A DNA stretch of 64,000 nucleotides from Puffinus mauretanicus (GCA_023333565.1 JAJKFH010003970.1:124001-188000); one strand, 5' to 3'; shown: positions 24,101-39,100, counted from the first letter of the stretch. Notes: generated by a model not told the origin, from the letters alone. Numbers and translations: made by a program.

Positions 24101-27100
24101 TTTGAAGTGCTCCTAGGATCAAATGTTAACCTTTGTGCTCTCCCTTTTGCCAAAAGTGCATTTTCTTTTTGAAAGACGTTTAATAGCCAGCATTCATTCC
24201 TTCATTATTATAAACAACACAAAGGCCACAAAAAGCAACAGGTTTCAAGCTGAAGTGTCTACTTTCAGGCAATTACACAGAGCAGCACAGCAGGCTCCTT
24301 TCAAAACAGTAGTTTCCAGTTCTGCATGAAGAATGTAGGTTTTATGAGATAAAAGAAACTTGAACAATTGTCTACAGCCTGTGGCCTAGAAATAAAATCC
24401 GATCTAAGTCCTCTTGCAGAAAGAATGAAGAAACTCATTTGTTTTGAAGGTTTTCTAGAATTTCAAGTTGGAAAGTTCTGTTTGATTACTTTATGGTTCC
24501 TTTTCCCAATGCTCAGCTGTTTGAGAAACTTAAATGGTAACTCAAGTTATTGGGGAAAAGCTGCTATCAAGGCAATGAAAGACATTAAGATTAACATTCT
24601 TGTCTTCTTCAATCGGGATAATCCATTACCTCCTAGTCTTCACTCGGGAATCTCTTCCCTGACACAAATACAATGCACAAAAGAAATATGTAAGAGTCTG
24701 AGACTGATTTATTTCCTGTCATCCCACGACAACTGGGTCTGATGTTAAAAAACTCAAAACCATGAAACAGCTGTGTGCCTCATTCTACCATAGAGAAGGC
24801 TGTTGTTGTCAAATGGCCCAATTAAGATTGTGCCAGCATTTACGGGAGTTTATAGATTCACTAACTTGAATTTGAAAGAATCAGTTACAACATTCGTCTC
24901 CAAAACAATGCATGTCTCTGCAAAGTGGTTTCTGTATATAAATGCATGTTCACATTTCACAGATTTAGCTGGAAAGCAGATGCCTGCCAAAACTGTCCCA
25001 ATTTTTTTCCTAGGGGACTAGATGATATCACTTCCCATTTGCAGATTCATCTATGTTGGCGAGCTAAAACTTTGCCACTCAACTAACCTAGATTTGTCAT
25101 CTGGAAGTGAAGTAGGCATTTCCATTCAATAAATGCAATGGAGCCCTGAATAATGCTATAGATTTTATAGAAACTAGGTTTTCTTTGGAAGTAGGGATGA
25201 AATTGCCCTGCAGATTTTGGCTTGCTGGTGTTTGCATTAGGTAAAATTAAGGAATTTTTCAGCTGAATCTTCTTAAAAGGAACAGGCCTGCTGTGACATA
25301 CAGCTACAAAGAAATCATTTGACGGGATTGCTGCTAACACTTGCTTGTGATGATTGCTGTCAGCAATAGGAACAAAGTCTAAACTCACTTTTGGGTGAGT
25401 TTTAGGTGCTCAGAGTAGCACAGTTTGGATGTCAGGAAAAAGAGCAGGCATGAAGCACCTGCAGTGGTAACATTTCCTCCTGGATACAAAGAACTGAGTA
25501 AAAGAGCAGACCCGACTCTAAATTCCAATTCTAAATAATTCTAAATAGAAAACCAGCCCTTTCAGACAAACCCACAAGGTTTCACCACAGTAATGCTAGC
25601 TCATGGGTTTTCAGAACTTCCTAAAGATGCAGTTATTGCTTCTGTCTCATGCTAACCCCTAGGAAAATGCTCATATCTGCCACCATGATCTTTGGCTTCT
25701 GTACTTTTGCTAGCCCTTTGTCAGCTTCAAGCATTCACCTTCTAAAGAAAATACATGGTGGGGATCCCCAACTAGTTTTTATACGAGATTCAGCAAAGAG
25801 AGCCCAAATTTGTAATAGACCTTAGTAGGCTAGAATAAATAAATTATAAAGTTCTATAATTAAAAGATAACTCAATTAAATATAATTTAAAAAAATTTTG
25901 ATCAAGATTTAAAAATTAAGATAGTAATATAAACACAATATGACTAAATTGAAACAAATATAATTAATAATAAATAAATAAAATCACATTCAGGAAGTGT
26001 TAGGAATACTAGCATTTCGTAAAGTCAAGAATTCAAAGAAGGATAACAAAAATATACTGAAATGATAGAAATTTATAGACGGTTGCTGCAGAGTGCTGGT
26101 TGCTGCTGGTGGAGACCGCAGTCGTGATCACAATTTGATTTCTAAAAAGCATTTACCAGGTGAACCCCTTGATGTGGGACATCAAATCCAGAGCATCTGA
26201 AGCTGCCCTGGCTAGGTAGGCAGGGAGAAAAGAGGCGCAGGATGTACACTAAGCAGTCCGTCCTAAAAGGCATGCAACTGGCTGTGAATCTCTCTGCAAT
26301 CTGGAAAGACTTGTATGCCTGCTAACTGGACCACATAGAGGGAGAGGAATGCAAACCAAGGGCATGGCAGGGCCAGTTATATTCTGCTGAGCCAGATTCA
26401 TTCTCTTTAAGTTAATGTGCATATGCATATACTCTGCCAATAATTTTATTTGGAGCAAGTTCAAGCCCCAGCATAAAAGAGAACATTTTCTAAATGTCCC
26501 CACACAATAACAAGAGCCGTTACCAACCTCCAGTTGTCCTGCCTTTCCAGTAGCATCTTGTAATAACACAGAGGCAGCATTCTGTAATGCATTTGTCACA
26601 GCACTTATTTCTTCAGTGATCTTGTTCCTCTCTTGAATCTCAGCTTGTACAGAATCCTTATGGTCTTGAGCCTTTTCATACAACCTATGAAAGATTTCCA
26701 GCAAGGATATATTGTGTGTTAGACTCTACACTAAGTAGAAGTAATCAAAGCGCATGCTTAATACAGATATTTTTAAAATATATATCCAGAACCACGTTTG
26801 TCTATATTTTAAAATTATTTTCTGTAACTAAATCTCTGAGTTTCTGTCCTTTATTGTCTCAGTTTCTTCAAAAATGAGTCTTCAGATATTGCTAAACAAA
26901 GTTTGTTTGGTAGACCAAATCAGATAGCATGCATACTTAAACAGCAAACAGAGCTCAGGTTCTGAGAGTTTGAGAACGCTGGCAGAGCAGAAGACGTTCA
27001 CAAATATTTCCATGTCAAAAAAGCAAGCATGGAGAAGGGCGAGTAAAATCACAGACTTGCAAAAAATATTTGAGGCAAATTTTAAACAGTGGCACTCACT

Positions 27101-30100
27101 CAGTAAGGCAAAAGTTGCATTGTTGCAAAAAGCACAAGGTCTGATTTTCGTAAGAGTGGAAGACCCACACATCTCATTCAAGTTCACAAGAGCTTGGAGC
27201 CTCCAAAATCGACCATCATCCCTTCTGATTCCTTCTACATTTGAACACAAATTGCAGCCCACACATGATATGGCCAGGCTCAGGTCTTCTCGCTAACTAC
27301 TATCTCCCAATGCCCATGCTGAAGACAGCAGATGGGTTAGATGGAGCATTGGCCAGTAGAGCATTCACTATCTTTTTAAGTGCATTACAGCTTTCATATA
27401 TTCTTTAATACCCAATAAAACACTGTGCTTATAAGTAGTCCTATGTCATATCTTCAACAGAAATTTCACACCACTTACTTTTTACAGCGATCCTGCATTG
27501 CTTTTATCTCACATAAGGCAGGAAGGGCAGCTTCTGCCTCAGTATTTTCAGATGTATTCAGGATATTTCTTATTCGGTGAAGAAGTAACAGTAAGAGGAG
27601 CTGTTGCTGGTTGATGTTTTCCTCAAACGAGTTCACAAAATCTAGTAATTCTACCAGTTCCTCTCTGGTGGCCTTTTCTTTCTCTTTAAGACTTTCTGGC
27701 TGTTCTTCCTGGAGCTTATCAAGAATTATTGTTTCTCGTTCCAGCTAAGTAAACAGCACGTCAAAGCATGAGATAAAGTGCTTTTTTATTCTATCACCTT
27801 AAGTTACATTATTCATTTACTCATACACATGACTAAGCTGGGAATTACATAGCCAGAGAGCTTGAACCTCTGAAGTGTGCAAAAACATTTGAGTTTGCTC
27901 TAACAAAACACACAACCACACACAGAGTTGTTCTGGATTCAGAGAATTTGTACTATAAATATCCCCATCTTTTTTGACTCCAGGTTCAAGAAAGGCTGGG
28001 GATAACTGGCTGATGGATGGGAAATGACGTTCTGCATGGATCTCAGCCCTTTACATGCCATTTTACTGAGGGCCCCATCCCTAACACATTCCCCAAAACT
28101 TACAATTTGTTGAGCAACTCACCTCTTCATTGATGAATTTCCATTCCTGCTTTAGTTCTTCACAGTTAATTTCCAGCCCTTTCGCTGCCTCAAGCAAACC
28201 CAGCCAATTTTCCCACAGCACTGTTACAGTCCTGCCCAGTGCCCTGTCACTTCTCTTGCATAATCTCATCAGCTCTCCAGAGACCTGCCTCAGCTTCACA
28301 AGATCATCTTCAGCCGAGTCAATGTTGGAGACTAAAATCTTATAGGAAAAATAAACAAGTAAATAAATAAAACAATATAGTCAGAAGTGTTAATGAAGTA
28401 TTGAGTGACATGATTAGGATCCTCTAATAAAATGGCAATCACTCCACTGAGCTGGTTAAGTACGGTTGTAAGGAGAGAATTCTGCTGGCTAAGACTGCAG
28501 AAAAAGATGGGGTAAATAAAACAAACAAAAGAAAGAGAAGAACGGTGTGCCCAGGCAATTAGCTTGTTCTTACTTCTTTCTGGTTATTTGGAAGGGAAGA
28601 GAAATGAGCAAGAGTTACAGATACATGAAATGACAAGCCTGTAATATGATGAGTACTAAAAGAGAAGATAGCGAAGAGGTTCATCATAACAGAAGTCTGG
28701 TGGGGAGGCAGCAAGAGTCCTGAGTGGGGAAACTGGAAATTCTCCGATTTTCACTTCTGCAGGAAAACAACAGCAATGTTAGAAATATGATCAGTCCTGC
28801 AGAGAAACAATGAGGGAGGTGAACAGAAAGGCAACACTATCTTAAGCACAGATAATGTTTGATTTCTACAGCAATAAGGTGTACTCATTTTACATGGCCT
28901 ATTATAATCTGGTCTTTTTGTAGGTATATCAATATATTCTGTGGTTTTATATTTACATAAATACAGGATAAAGAATTTCACTTCTTTCTACTATGCTATC
29001 ATATGGTGTGCATAGCTGCTACATCACAGTTTTGCATGAGCTTTTCAAGTTCTTCAGAGCCTCTCTTACCTTGCTTTCTTCTAAATGCTCCAAAGCTTCT
29101 TTATAAGACATGGGTATTTGAGACAAAGACTGTCTAAGCATCTTTTCCAGTTTGTTAAGATTATCACACACCTTATCTTTGGTTTTTGTGTAGCTTTTGT
29201 ATTTTTCAAAATACCTGTAGGAAACAATTAATAGACCAATTAAAATTTGTTGTGGTTACTCCTCTCTCCAATCATATTGTCCACTAGAATCAAAAAAAAA
29301 AACAAACAAACACCTTCTGAACTAACAGTCCTTACTATTTTGCAAGTTATCTCCAATTAGCATTTGTTATACACTTCAGGTCTGATATCTGAGATACTTT
29401 AGAGATGCAGGTACAAATGCCCCCGAGGTAAAGAAATATAGGTATGTATATCCATATATCAGCCATGGAGCTGCTCAAAAGAATTGCATGTCTTGATCTA
29501 AGTCTCCATTCCCCTCAGACATTCCCAAAAATTAGTTCCCAGTTTGTAACACACATTCTATTTGTCCCTACAATGTGTGGTCTGTACAATTCCAATTTCT
29601 TACTTCTGTATCTTATAATATCTTTTCTATTACCAAAGCCTTTAGAGTCATCCAGTTCTTTGATTATAAAAGCAGATTTTAAGGTTATGCTCAATAGAAC
29701 CAGAAGCACTGGATCATAAGCAAGCAATTTAAAAATCCTTTACTCTATCTCCCAAACTTTTTCTGTACATGTATCTGAAGGCCCTTCAGATCTCCTCTGT
29801 ACTTATATTTGAAGGAAGGAAACTATAGCCTGCATCTTGTTTGGTTTTCACTTTCTCAAGCCATCAGAATAGCCTATGGAAGAAGACATGCATTAGGGCC
29901 CCTCTGAAAACTATTCTAACCCACACCAGCACTGAACTAGAGACTGTGGAAATGTGCTTTCTTTTGATTCTGGCACCATATGACACTCAGTCAAGCCCCA
30001 TATATACTTTTTGGAATATATTAAAAATGATGGCATTGTGAATTATTAGCAATATGCTTATTGTCTGGTAGTTTTCCTTCCATTACAATCATATCTGGGA

Positions 30101-33100
30101 ACAACAGAAATGCTTACAGTTCTTTCTGCTGGTTCTATCAGAGCAGAAACAACACTGCATTTATTATCAGTCAAATTTCTCATAATAAAGAACACTATCT
30201 AGGAAGATCTCTTAAACCTACCTCTGTTCATCAGCTTCCTTTCTTTGAGCCTTCTCCCTTAATGCCAAACTCTTATTGACTAGTTCTGTTAAAGTATTTT
30301 CTAGATATATTTTGTCTTCTGATTTCACGAGGTTTTGCAGCTTGGAGTAGAGGTTTTCTATGTTAGCCTTTGCAGAGTTGAACTCTTCTTGTTTCCATTG
30401 TGGGGTCTGACAGACCTCCTCTGAGCTACTGAGCTCTACTGCGGCAGACTTGACTCGAGCTTCATTGTCCTCAAGCAACCTGGCAGCCCTCTGAACAGCG
30501 TTGTTATAAAGCTCACCAGTCTTACATGCCTCCTCCAGAGCACTCTGAAAGTGTTAAAAAGACAAAGGAACAATCAAGAAAGACTGCTGTGCTCCTCTGG
30601 ATCATCAGATGGTCTTCTCAGAATTTCACACCTGGTTGACCTGGTTGTCTTTGAGACCAATGCTCCCAGAATTGGCCTGAGGAGGTGAGGGAGGACACAT
30701 AGCAAATGCACTCTGCCACCTAGGTAGTAACAGAGCACTGCTGTAACCTATGGATTGATTGCCCTCAACCATAGGAATGGGGGTTATGAGGGAACTGCCA
30801 ATACTGGAAAAGTCCAGAGAGAAGGATGGCAGGACACAAGAGCCATATGATCCCTTATGGACATGGCAGTGTACGTCCTGTTCAGATGAGGAAAGCCCAC
30901 ACGTTGATGCTTTATTCTGCTCCAGGGGATATCTCCACTATGACTTGCCAAACTGCTTCTCATTAAACCCTCTTCTCGTATGTATTTATACACAGAATGA
31001 TGTGTGACTATGCCAGCTCTTGTATTCCCACAGGGCAGAGCAACTTGGGCATTGTGCTTCCCACACAATACCCAAGCAATGAAGCTGAAGCACACCAAAC
31101 TAGGAAATCCGGCAGCAGGACCATAAGTCCATCAGGGACGCTGAGTCCCTACCCCTGTTATTACCTACTACCCTCATATTTCCTCGTTTGTATCCATTGA
31201 TCTCTGGGGCAGTCTGGGCATAGGTCTTCTTGACCAGGACACAGTTCCAGAACCTCTCTGCTTCTGGCTTCCAACATAAATTTATTGACTAACTCCTTCG
31301 TCTTGTGTTAACGCTGCCCTTTAGCTTAAGTAGTCCCTTTCCATCCATTAAGTCTACCTCCAGCCTAGTTACATTTCCCAGCTAGATTTCCCACTTGCCC
31401 TCAGCTTACCAGGTTGAGCAAATTTAGTTCTATTAACTGCCCTCAACATTCCTCATCCCTTTAACAGCATCTGTTCCAGTTTTAGTGGACCCTTCCTGAC
31501 AAAGGCATCAAGAATCAGGTCGATCCTCCAGCAATGCCTTATCAATGCCTTATATACTTGTGTTAAAGCCTTGGATCCCCGTTGCCTTCCCTTTGCTCAC
31601 CCTCCCTGAGGCCTGATCACATTGGTTTGACCTGTGCTTTACTGTCCTTGGTCATTTCCAACTGGTAAGCTTTTTCTTTATAGTAGAAACAAGGAACTTC
31701 GTGTTTTTTCATCATTGTCACTATTGAAAATATTACATAAAATCAGTCCCAAGAACAATCCCAGAACAATTGCACCCAGTCTCTCTTCAGCTCAATATTT
31801 CAACACAACCTTCTCCTTTCTCCCCTTTACCTTTCTTTTCTTGTGCTAATTCCCACTGCTTGATTATAACCAAACTGAATACAACTAATTTCTTTGTATC
31901 TTAGTTTCTTATCATGATTCCCATCATATCCACCAATGCAGAGATGATGATGGGCCAATTCAGTTATTAGAATAAAAAGAGGATATAAGTAATGAAAATA
32001 TAAACACTACAGTCAGACACCTGACCTAATTATGGGAAAAGACATATGGCTATACCTTACTTTTATTAAATATACTTACAACACGGGCAGCAACGTCTGT
32101 CTTCAGTTGTATTTCATGACCTTGCAGTGACTCTAATTTTGTTTCTATACCAGCAACAAGAAATTTTTCTTCTTGGTTTTCCCTCCCTTTTTCCATTATA
32201 CATTTAATAGCAGAAAACTTTGCTTGCATCATATTCTGAATTGCTTCCCATCGCATCTTTTCATACTGCATTATTTTTATGTCTATCAGAAGTGGCTGCT
32301 GGAGCTCTAATTGAATATGCTTTATGATGTGGAATATATGTTCTAGTTCATTCTGGCTGTCTTCCTTGTTTACACACTGGAGACCAGAGACCAAGTTTTG
32401 AAGAAACTGATTCAATTCCTCAACATCTTTCCCCAGGCTCTTTATCTCTTTCATCTTAGATTCTTTGAATGGTGTATCAAAGACCTCATTTTTGTTTATT
32501 TGATTTGCTACCTCCTGGGTTAAGTACAAGATTTGTTGAACTGTCTGAAACAGAATCTGTGCAGATATAAGATTATCAGCAGGAGAAGAGCTAGAGCTAT
32601 CATTTAGGATGTTAGCTTCTTTTCTTACAGTGGATGTCACTGTTTGGATTTCATTTAGCAATGCTTGAATCTTATCACATTCCCTAACAACATTATCAAA
32701 GCGTATTATCTTCCCTTTAATTTTATTTTTAATCTTAAAAAATTTAGTTTGCAATTCATCCAGCTGCAGTGAGTCCCATTTTAGACCTACGCATTCAAAG
32801 ATTTCTTTGTACTTCATTATTTGTGACAAATTGGACTGAAAAGCTAATGCTTTTTCTTTAAGTGCTTTGCATTTATCCTTCACTTCCTGCTTGGCCCCTA
32901 ACAATTCATCTTCTTCCAGGTTCATTTCACCATACTGTAGATCATTAAGATCTTGCTGCAATGAAGTTATTCCTTCAGCAAACTCTTTGTAGACAGCTAT
33001 CTTTTTTCCTACTTCATGAAGTTTACTCTGAATTTGCCTCTGTGTCTTCCTTGCTCTATTCTTCAGACTTCTTAACTGATCAATCAAAAATAGTTGTTCA

Positions 33101-36100
33101 GACAGGCTCAGTTCCCCAACTATGACCTGACTCTCCTTACAGTGGGATGAGACAAGCCCTTCTATTTCCTGTACGTCCTTTAAAATCTCTTTTAAAATGG
33201 CTTGTTGATTGATTAATTCTGACCATGTGCTGGTTCGGTTCATGTCAGGCCTGGTAAGCATCTCAGCATTTCGAAGCTGACAGTGAACTTTTTCTACTTC
33301 TGCAGTAAGTCTTTGCCTCTCCTCCAGCTGGAGCTCTAGGTGCTGTAATCTTTGAGCTGATTTTAAAACAAGAGCCTTGTATGAATTCTGCAACGTTTGT
33401 AAAAGGAAGGTCATATCAGAGATCTCCTCTGGCTTCAAGTTGGGTACGATGTGCTGGAGCCCATAATCCAGTGATACAATCACAGGCTCTCTGTTTAGAA
33501 CTTCTGTACTCATAAGCTGACAACTTCTGATCTGTGATTTAACATCATTGGGGAAAAGTGCTGCTTTCTGATCAAGAGAGGACAGTGAATCTTTGACCCA
33601 TGAAATATTTTCTTTCAGCCTCTTCATCATCTCATGTTTCAGGAGAGCAGGACCAGTGATCTGAACATCCTCTCGAGGAGTTTGTTGTGCTGATAATGCT
33701 TCCCATTTGCTCTGCAAATCATGTATAGAGTTCTCCAAAGCTACCTTCTCTTGATCACTCCAAATTCTTTTCATCTGCAGTTCAATCCTTCTTTTTAATA
33801 GAGAAAGACCATGTTTAATGTCCTGTAGCTCTGTGGTCCAAAGTACAGGGTATTTGGCTTTTCCTTCAGATGAGGAATGTAACTCTGCTTGTAAATACTG
33901 TTCTTGTATCAGTCTCTGAATATCTTGTGCTTTATTCATAAGCAGGTTAAATTCATCGATTTCTGCCACAACTTGATCATGTTTCTTTTGCACTGTTTGT
34001 TCCATGTGTTGCCACCATTGCTCCAGTTGCCTCATTTGGCTTTCAGTTAACACTTTATCCATGCATGTTAAGTGCTGAGATAAACTTTCTTGCTGAGTTT
34101 TCAACTGGTTTAAGACATCTCTTTCTTTTCGTAAGGACTCTATGCATGCCTTAATTTTCTCCAGAAGAACTGTGTTGTTCATAGGACCCCTGCCAAAAAT
34201 ATGAGTAGCGTTTAAAAAAAAAAAATTATCCTAAAACATGGACTAGATGCATTTTAAAAAGAGAATTTCACTGTTTAGAAAATGATTCACTCACTTTATT
34301 CACTTAATCACATGTATCTCTCAATGTTCTCTCACAAATTTCCTAACCACCGTTGCAGTATCATTATTTCTTGCTCATCTGTACAGCATTAGTTATTTCT
34401 AGATATCTCTGCAGGAAAGGTATATTCTAATGTATACTCTCTAAAACTGCAGTATATACTAATATAGAATGTGTCATTTCCTAAAGGAATGTAGCCTCCC
34501 TTTAAAGTTACAATAAATACAATTTTAAAAATCAACAATACTGTTAAGTCATCTCTAAGTGAATTAACACCATTTTACAGTAATTTCTGATTTACAATGA
34601 AGATAAAACTTAGTTATAAGAAAAACTTCAAAAATTCCCATTCATTCAAGATTAATTTGGAGGAGTTTATCTACTCATCTTTTATTTCCAGGAATATTTT
34701 GAAATTCCCACCTAAAATACATTCAGCGACTAGATTTTTATTCATTTTTTTTCAATCTCTGCTGTAAATTAACAATTTTATAAATTATTTTATTGTGATA
34801 CATTATTGTGACCAATAGGCTAGTTCCACGTTTTGTAGGCTAATTCATAAAAGGTACTAAATATTTTGTATGCATTGGTTACTTCTGAATTGGTACTGTA
34901 GACTTACTTATTGCCACAGAATTCTTCCTATCAAATAAGGTTAATTTTCAGAGTAATGAGGTATTTTACTCAGAAAAATTAGAACTGATGAGTCCTTAAA
35001 GAAAAATTAATATTTCACATCTGCCATATTTTTGCAAAAATATTTTAATATGGCTTTTATACAGGTTTTTAGCATAGCAACCATTTCTTTGTTTTACCTA
35101 AAAAATAAAGAGAGTAGATGTTGATGAGGGATAGCAGAAACACCAGAAATACTTCTGTTTAAGGCTGTTTAAACTTACAAACGTATGAGACTTCTCTTGC
35201 TACCTAACGTTGACAAGATGGATAAAACACTGTATTCTTGTCTAAGCATTACTGAAGTATGGAATGAAATTCAGTCTAGGACCATATTTGTTCTGCAATC
35301 TATTAACAAAAACCCTCAACTATACTTACATTTTTATGTTATCTTTTTCTGTTGACAAATTCTTCATTGAGGACTGCGCAGCAGAAAGATTTTTCTGGTA
35401 CTCATTAACTAAACAGTACTGTTGTTGCTTCACTGCCTTAACAGCATCTAGTTCTTGAAGCAGCCTGTCCCAGCAGGGCACTGTGGTTTGCAACTCTGCT
35501 CTGTTTGATCCTGTTGCATTGGGAAACGCTTCTTGACTATGACACAAAGATTTTGCTTTCCATGTTTCCAGTTCAGTTTGTAAATTCTACAATCAAGCCC
35601 ACCACAGAGAGAGGATTAAAAGAGGATCTTAAACACTTTCAGCTTTCAGCACAAAATACAATTAAATACTGATACATCTACAAACATATGCTTGCTCAGT
35701 CACATGCCTGTGCACATCATGGAAGCACACACGCAATCACAGGTGTATCTAATACCGCACTCTAGAAGAGCAGTATAAAATACGGTATTTACATGGACAT
35801 ATTTGCATTAAGGCACACTGTTTGTAGATTACCTGGTAGAGAAACTGACTAATCATGCAGTCAAACCTTAGATAAGTCTATATGCAACAATTTTGTTTTG
35901 CCCAAGTGAATCATAATTCTATAAGTGTATCACTACATTAACAATGAGGAATGGCTTTGCAATTTCCATACCTCCAGCTCTTTTAGTTGTTCATTTATGA
36001 GCACTATATCCAGTTCAGCCACTTCATTTTTCAGCTCATTGACCTTTTGTTCCTCTTCAAAATATTCAGTGTTTACTTGCACTCCAGGAAATAGTTCCTT

Positions 36101-39100
36101 CTGGACAGCCACTTCTGCACCTGTGTCCTACAATGCAAAACAGGATTCTTACTTCTGAAGGTCCTAAACCAACAAGTTTTCTGACTGCAACACTTCGCTT
36201 CACGTGTTTAAGCCATGCCTAAATCGTGCTGTGGCTTCCCCCACAGCTTCTGTGGGTCAACCAGGACCCAGAGGCTGGAACCTCCATCGCTACCCCCCCA
36301 CCTCCACAGTCACCCTGGCTTGCCAGCACTGCTCAGATATTTTAAGTTCAAAACTCTGATATCCCCACCTTCTAATAACATCTTCCCTGCACCCACCTCT
36401 GCTACTGATAAATTCACAGGTCTATCCTGTCTTCTCCCCCTCCTCCTTACACATTCAGGGACCTTTAATCTCTCCTCACACCCACATTCCTTCCGCTCAA
36501 CACCTGCCTTGATATACTGCTGTGTCCTTCACCAGGACCATCTCTTCAACTGTTCTTCACAGGGCAACTCATGCATGAAGCAGCTTGGCTGTGACACAAA
36601 GTGCCGCAAGTGCTACTGCCGCAAGTGCTATCCAAAATCAGGGGTAAGATGAGAGCGTTAGGGAGCCATGTCTCAATCGGGGGGGGAAGGAAGGGAATGG
36701 GGGCTCCAGAGCCAGTCCCTAGCACCGCCATCAATTCCCACAATGACAGAAGGACAAGTCACGTGGGGTGTGACCAGGTTTAACAACCCATCAGCTGAGC
36801 TGAGGTTGTTGCCCAAGTGGATGTTCTTAGCCAGCCCCAGTTCAGATGTAAAACATTATCCCCTAAATCACCTTCAGCTATTGCAGACAACAACATAAAT
36901 GAAACGTCACGGGCTTATTGAGTCACATGGAGATTCCTTGAAAATCCTTCTGCATTTCCCTTCCTCCAGTACCTGTCTATATCTGGTGTAAACTGTGATC
37001 TGTTCCATGTATAGATGTCATGTGAGTGAATGCATACAAATACACAGATAGACTACAGTGTGAGCTTCTCCATGGTACCAACATATAAAATGAGCAACAA
37101 TAAAAAATTCTTGTCTGACAAACTTACTGTATTGTTACTTTAGATACTATTTTTCGAGGAAGCAGCCAGCTATCCCTGCAGCCATATCACTTGTAAGCTG
37201 TCACTGTTGTCTGCCTCTCTATGGGTCATGAGTTATCCAAAATATACATGCTTCCAAGTGTGGGAAACGTGTAGCACATTGTAGACATTATCGGAAAAGA
37301 ATAATTCTATTTATTTGAATCCTTTTGGTTATTTTCAGTCAAAACTGAAGGGGACCACTCATGAAATAGTCAATCAGAGAACTTTTCCATTTCTCTGTGT
37401 ATACATCCATAACAGTTGTATCAATGCAGACATAAGATTTCATCTTAAGAGACTTTGGTGTGCCATAGAACTGAAGTAAGCAGAAAAACTCAGCTAAGCT
37501 GTTACAGAGTGAGGAGGAAATCCACTTTACCAGACTGAAATATAAATGCATCAAAACACACAGAAAAGTAAGTGTCCTGACACTAAGAAAAACCTCAGGA
37601 TTGCTCTGTACATGTTTTGCTTGTTTGTATGATGTTCTCAATGTATACTGTGGCACTGTCTCCCTGGATACACAGACACATGGATAGTGTCAATCTCCCC
37701 ACACAATAGTTTTAAAGTGTCCCATAGTTTTTCAGTCCATCAGATGGTTGGAGAGAGAGGAAAATATGAGAAGGGAAGAGAATGGACCAGCTACTGTCCT
37801 TCAGGTACAAAGTCAGGGCTCCCCTGCTGACACTTCACAGTGCAGGTGCCTGTGGGAAAATGCCAAACATGACTCTGGCTTCAGGCTAGGGTATAGCCCA
37901 CAGCCTAGATCCCTTCTTATCCAACACCTTCCTCAGGAAATCAGCAGAACCTACTTTCCCTTCCCTTTGCAAGCTCCAAATCGATTGAATACAAACATTT
38001 ACAGATCACATTTAGAAGCAAAAATCAGTCAAAAGAGAAGAGAAGAGAAGAGAAGAGAAGAGAAGAGAAGAGAAGAGAAGAGAAGAGAAGAGAAGAGAAG
38101 AGAAGAGAAGAGAAGAGAAGATTTTCAGTTGGAAGGGACCTACAACAATCACCTAGTCCAACTGCCTGATCACTTCAGGGCTGACTAAAAGTTAAACCAT
38201 GTTATTAAGGGCATTGTCCAAATGCCTCTTAAATACTGACAGACTTGGGGCATCGACCACCTTTCGAGGAACCCTGTTCCAGTGTTTGACCACCCCCTCA
38301 GTAAAGAAATGCTTCCTAATGTCCAGTCTAAACCTCCCTTGGCGCAGCTTTGAACTATTTCCACACGTCCTATCTCTTGATACCAGGAAGAAGAGATCAG
38401 CACCTCCCTCTCCACTTCCCCTCCTCAGGAAGCTGTAGAGAGCAATGAAGTTGCCCCTCAGCCTCCTTTTCTCCAAATTAGATATGTACAAAGTCCTTAG
38501 CTGCTCCTCATAAGACATTCCTTCCAGCCCTTTCACCAGCTTTGTTGCCCTCCTCTGGATGCATGCAAGGACCTTCACATCCTTCTTAAATTGTGGGGCC
38601 CAGAACTGCACATAGTATTCAAGGTGAGGCCGCATCAACACTAAATACAGTGGGATAATCACCTCTTTTGACTGACTGTGTTTAATTGTATGAGTGCCAT
38701 TAATTGACTGTGCCAATTGTATGAGATTCAACAAGGCCAAGTGCCGGGTCCTGCACTTGGGCCACAACAACCCCATGCAACGCTACAGGCTTGGGGAAGA
38801 GTGGCTGGAAAGCTGCCCAGAGGAAAGGGACCTGGGGGTGTCGGTTGACAGCCGACTGAACATGAGCCAGCAGTGTGCCCAGGTGGCCAAGAAGGCCAAT
38901 GGCATCCTCGCTTGTATCAGAAATGGTGTGGCCAGCAGGAGCAGGGAGGTGATTGTGCCCCTGTACTCAGCACTGGTGAGGCCGCACCTCGAATACTGTG
39001 TTCAGTTTTGGGCCCCTCACTACAAGAAGGACATTGAGGTGCTGGAGCATGTCCAGAGAAGGGCAACGAAGCTGGTGAAGCGTCTGGAGCACAAGTCTTA

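Noticed and set aside
25083..25388. 101-codon minus-strand frame as a possible missed exon
   Set aside because: Not heptad-like and no boundaries matching phase 0 on both sides; exons 27 and 28 already join in phase.
32080..34189. Separate intronless gene starting at the ATG at 34182
   Set aside because: Codon phase, a clear acceptor 7 nt upstream and a split Met completed from exon 21 show that it is an internal SYNE2 exon.
36592..36652. Cys-rich motif resembling a viral transactivator cysteine cluster
   Set aside because: The resemblance comes from a small tandem duplication; no other viral sequence lies nearby.
37748..38188. Plus-strand frame with a long RREEK repeat protein
   Set aside because: The repeat is the translated AGAAG microsatellite; no gene around it.
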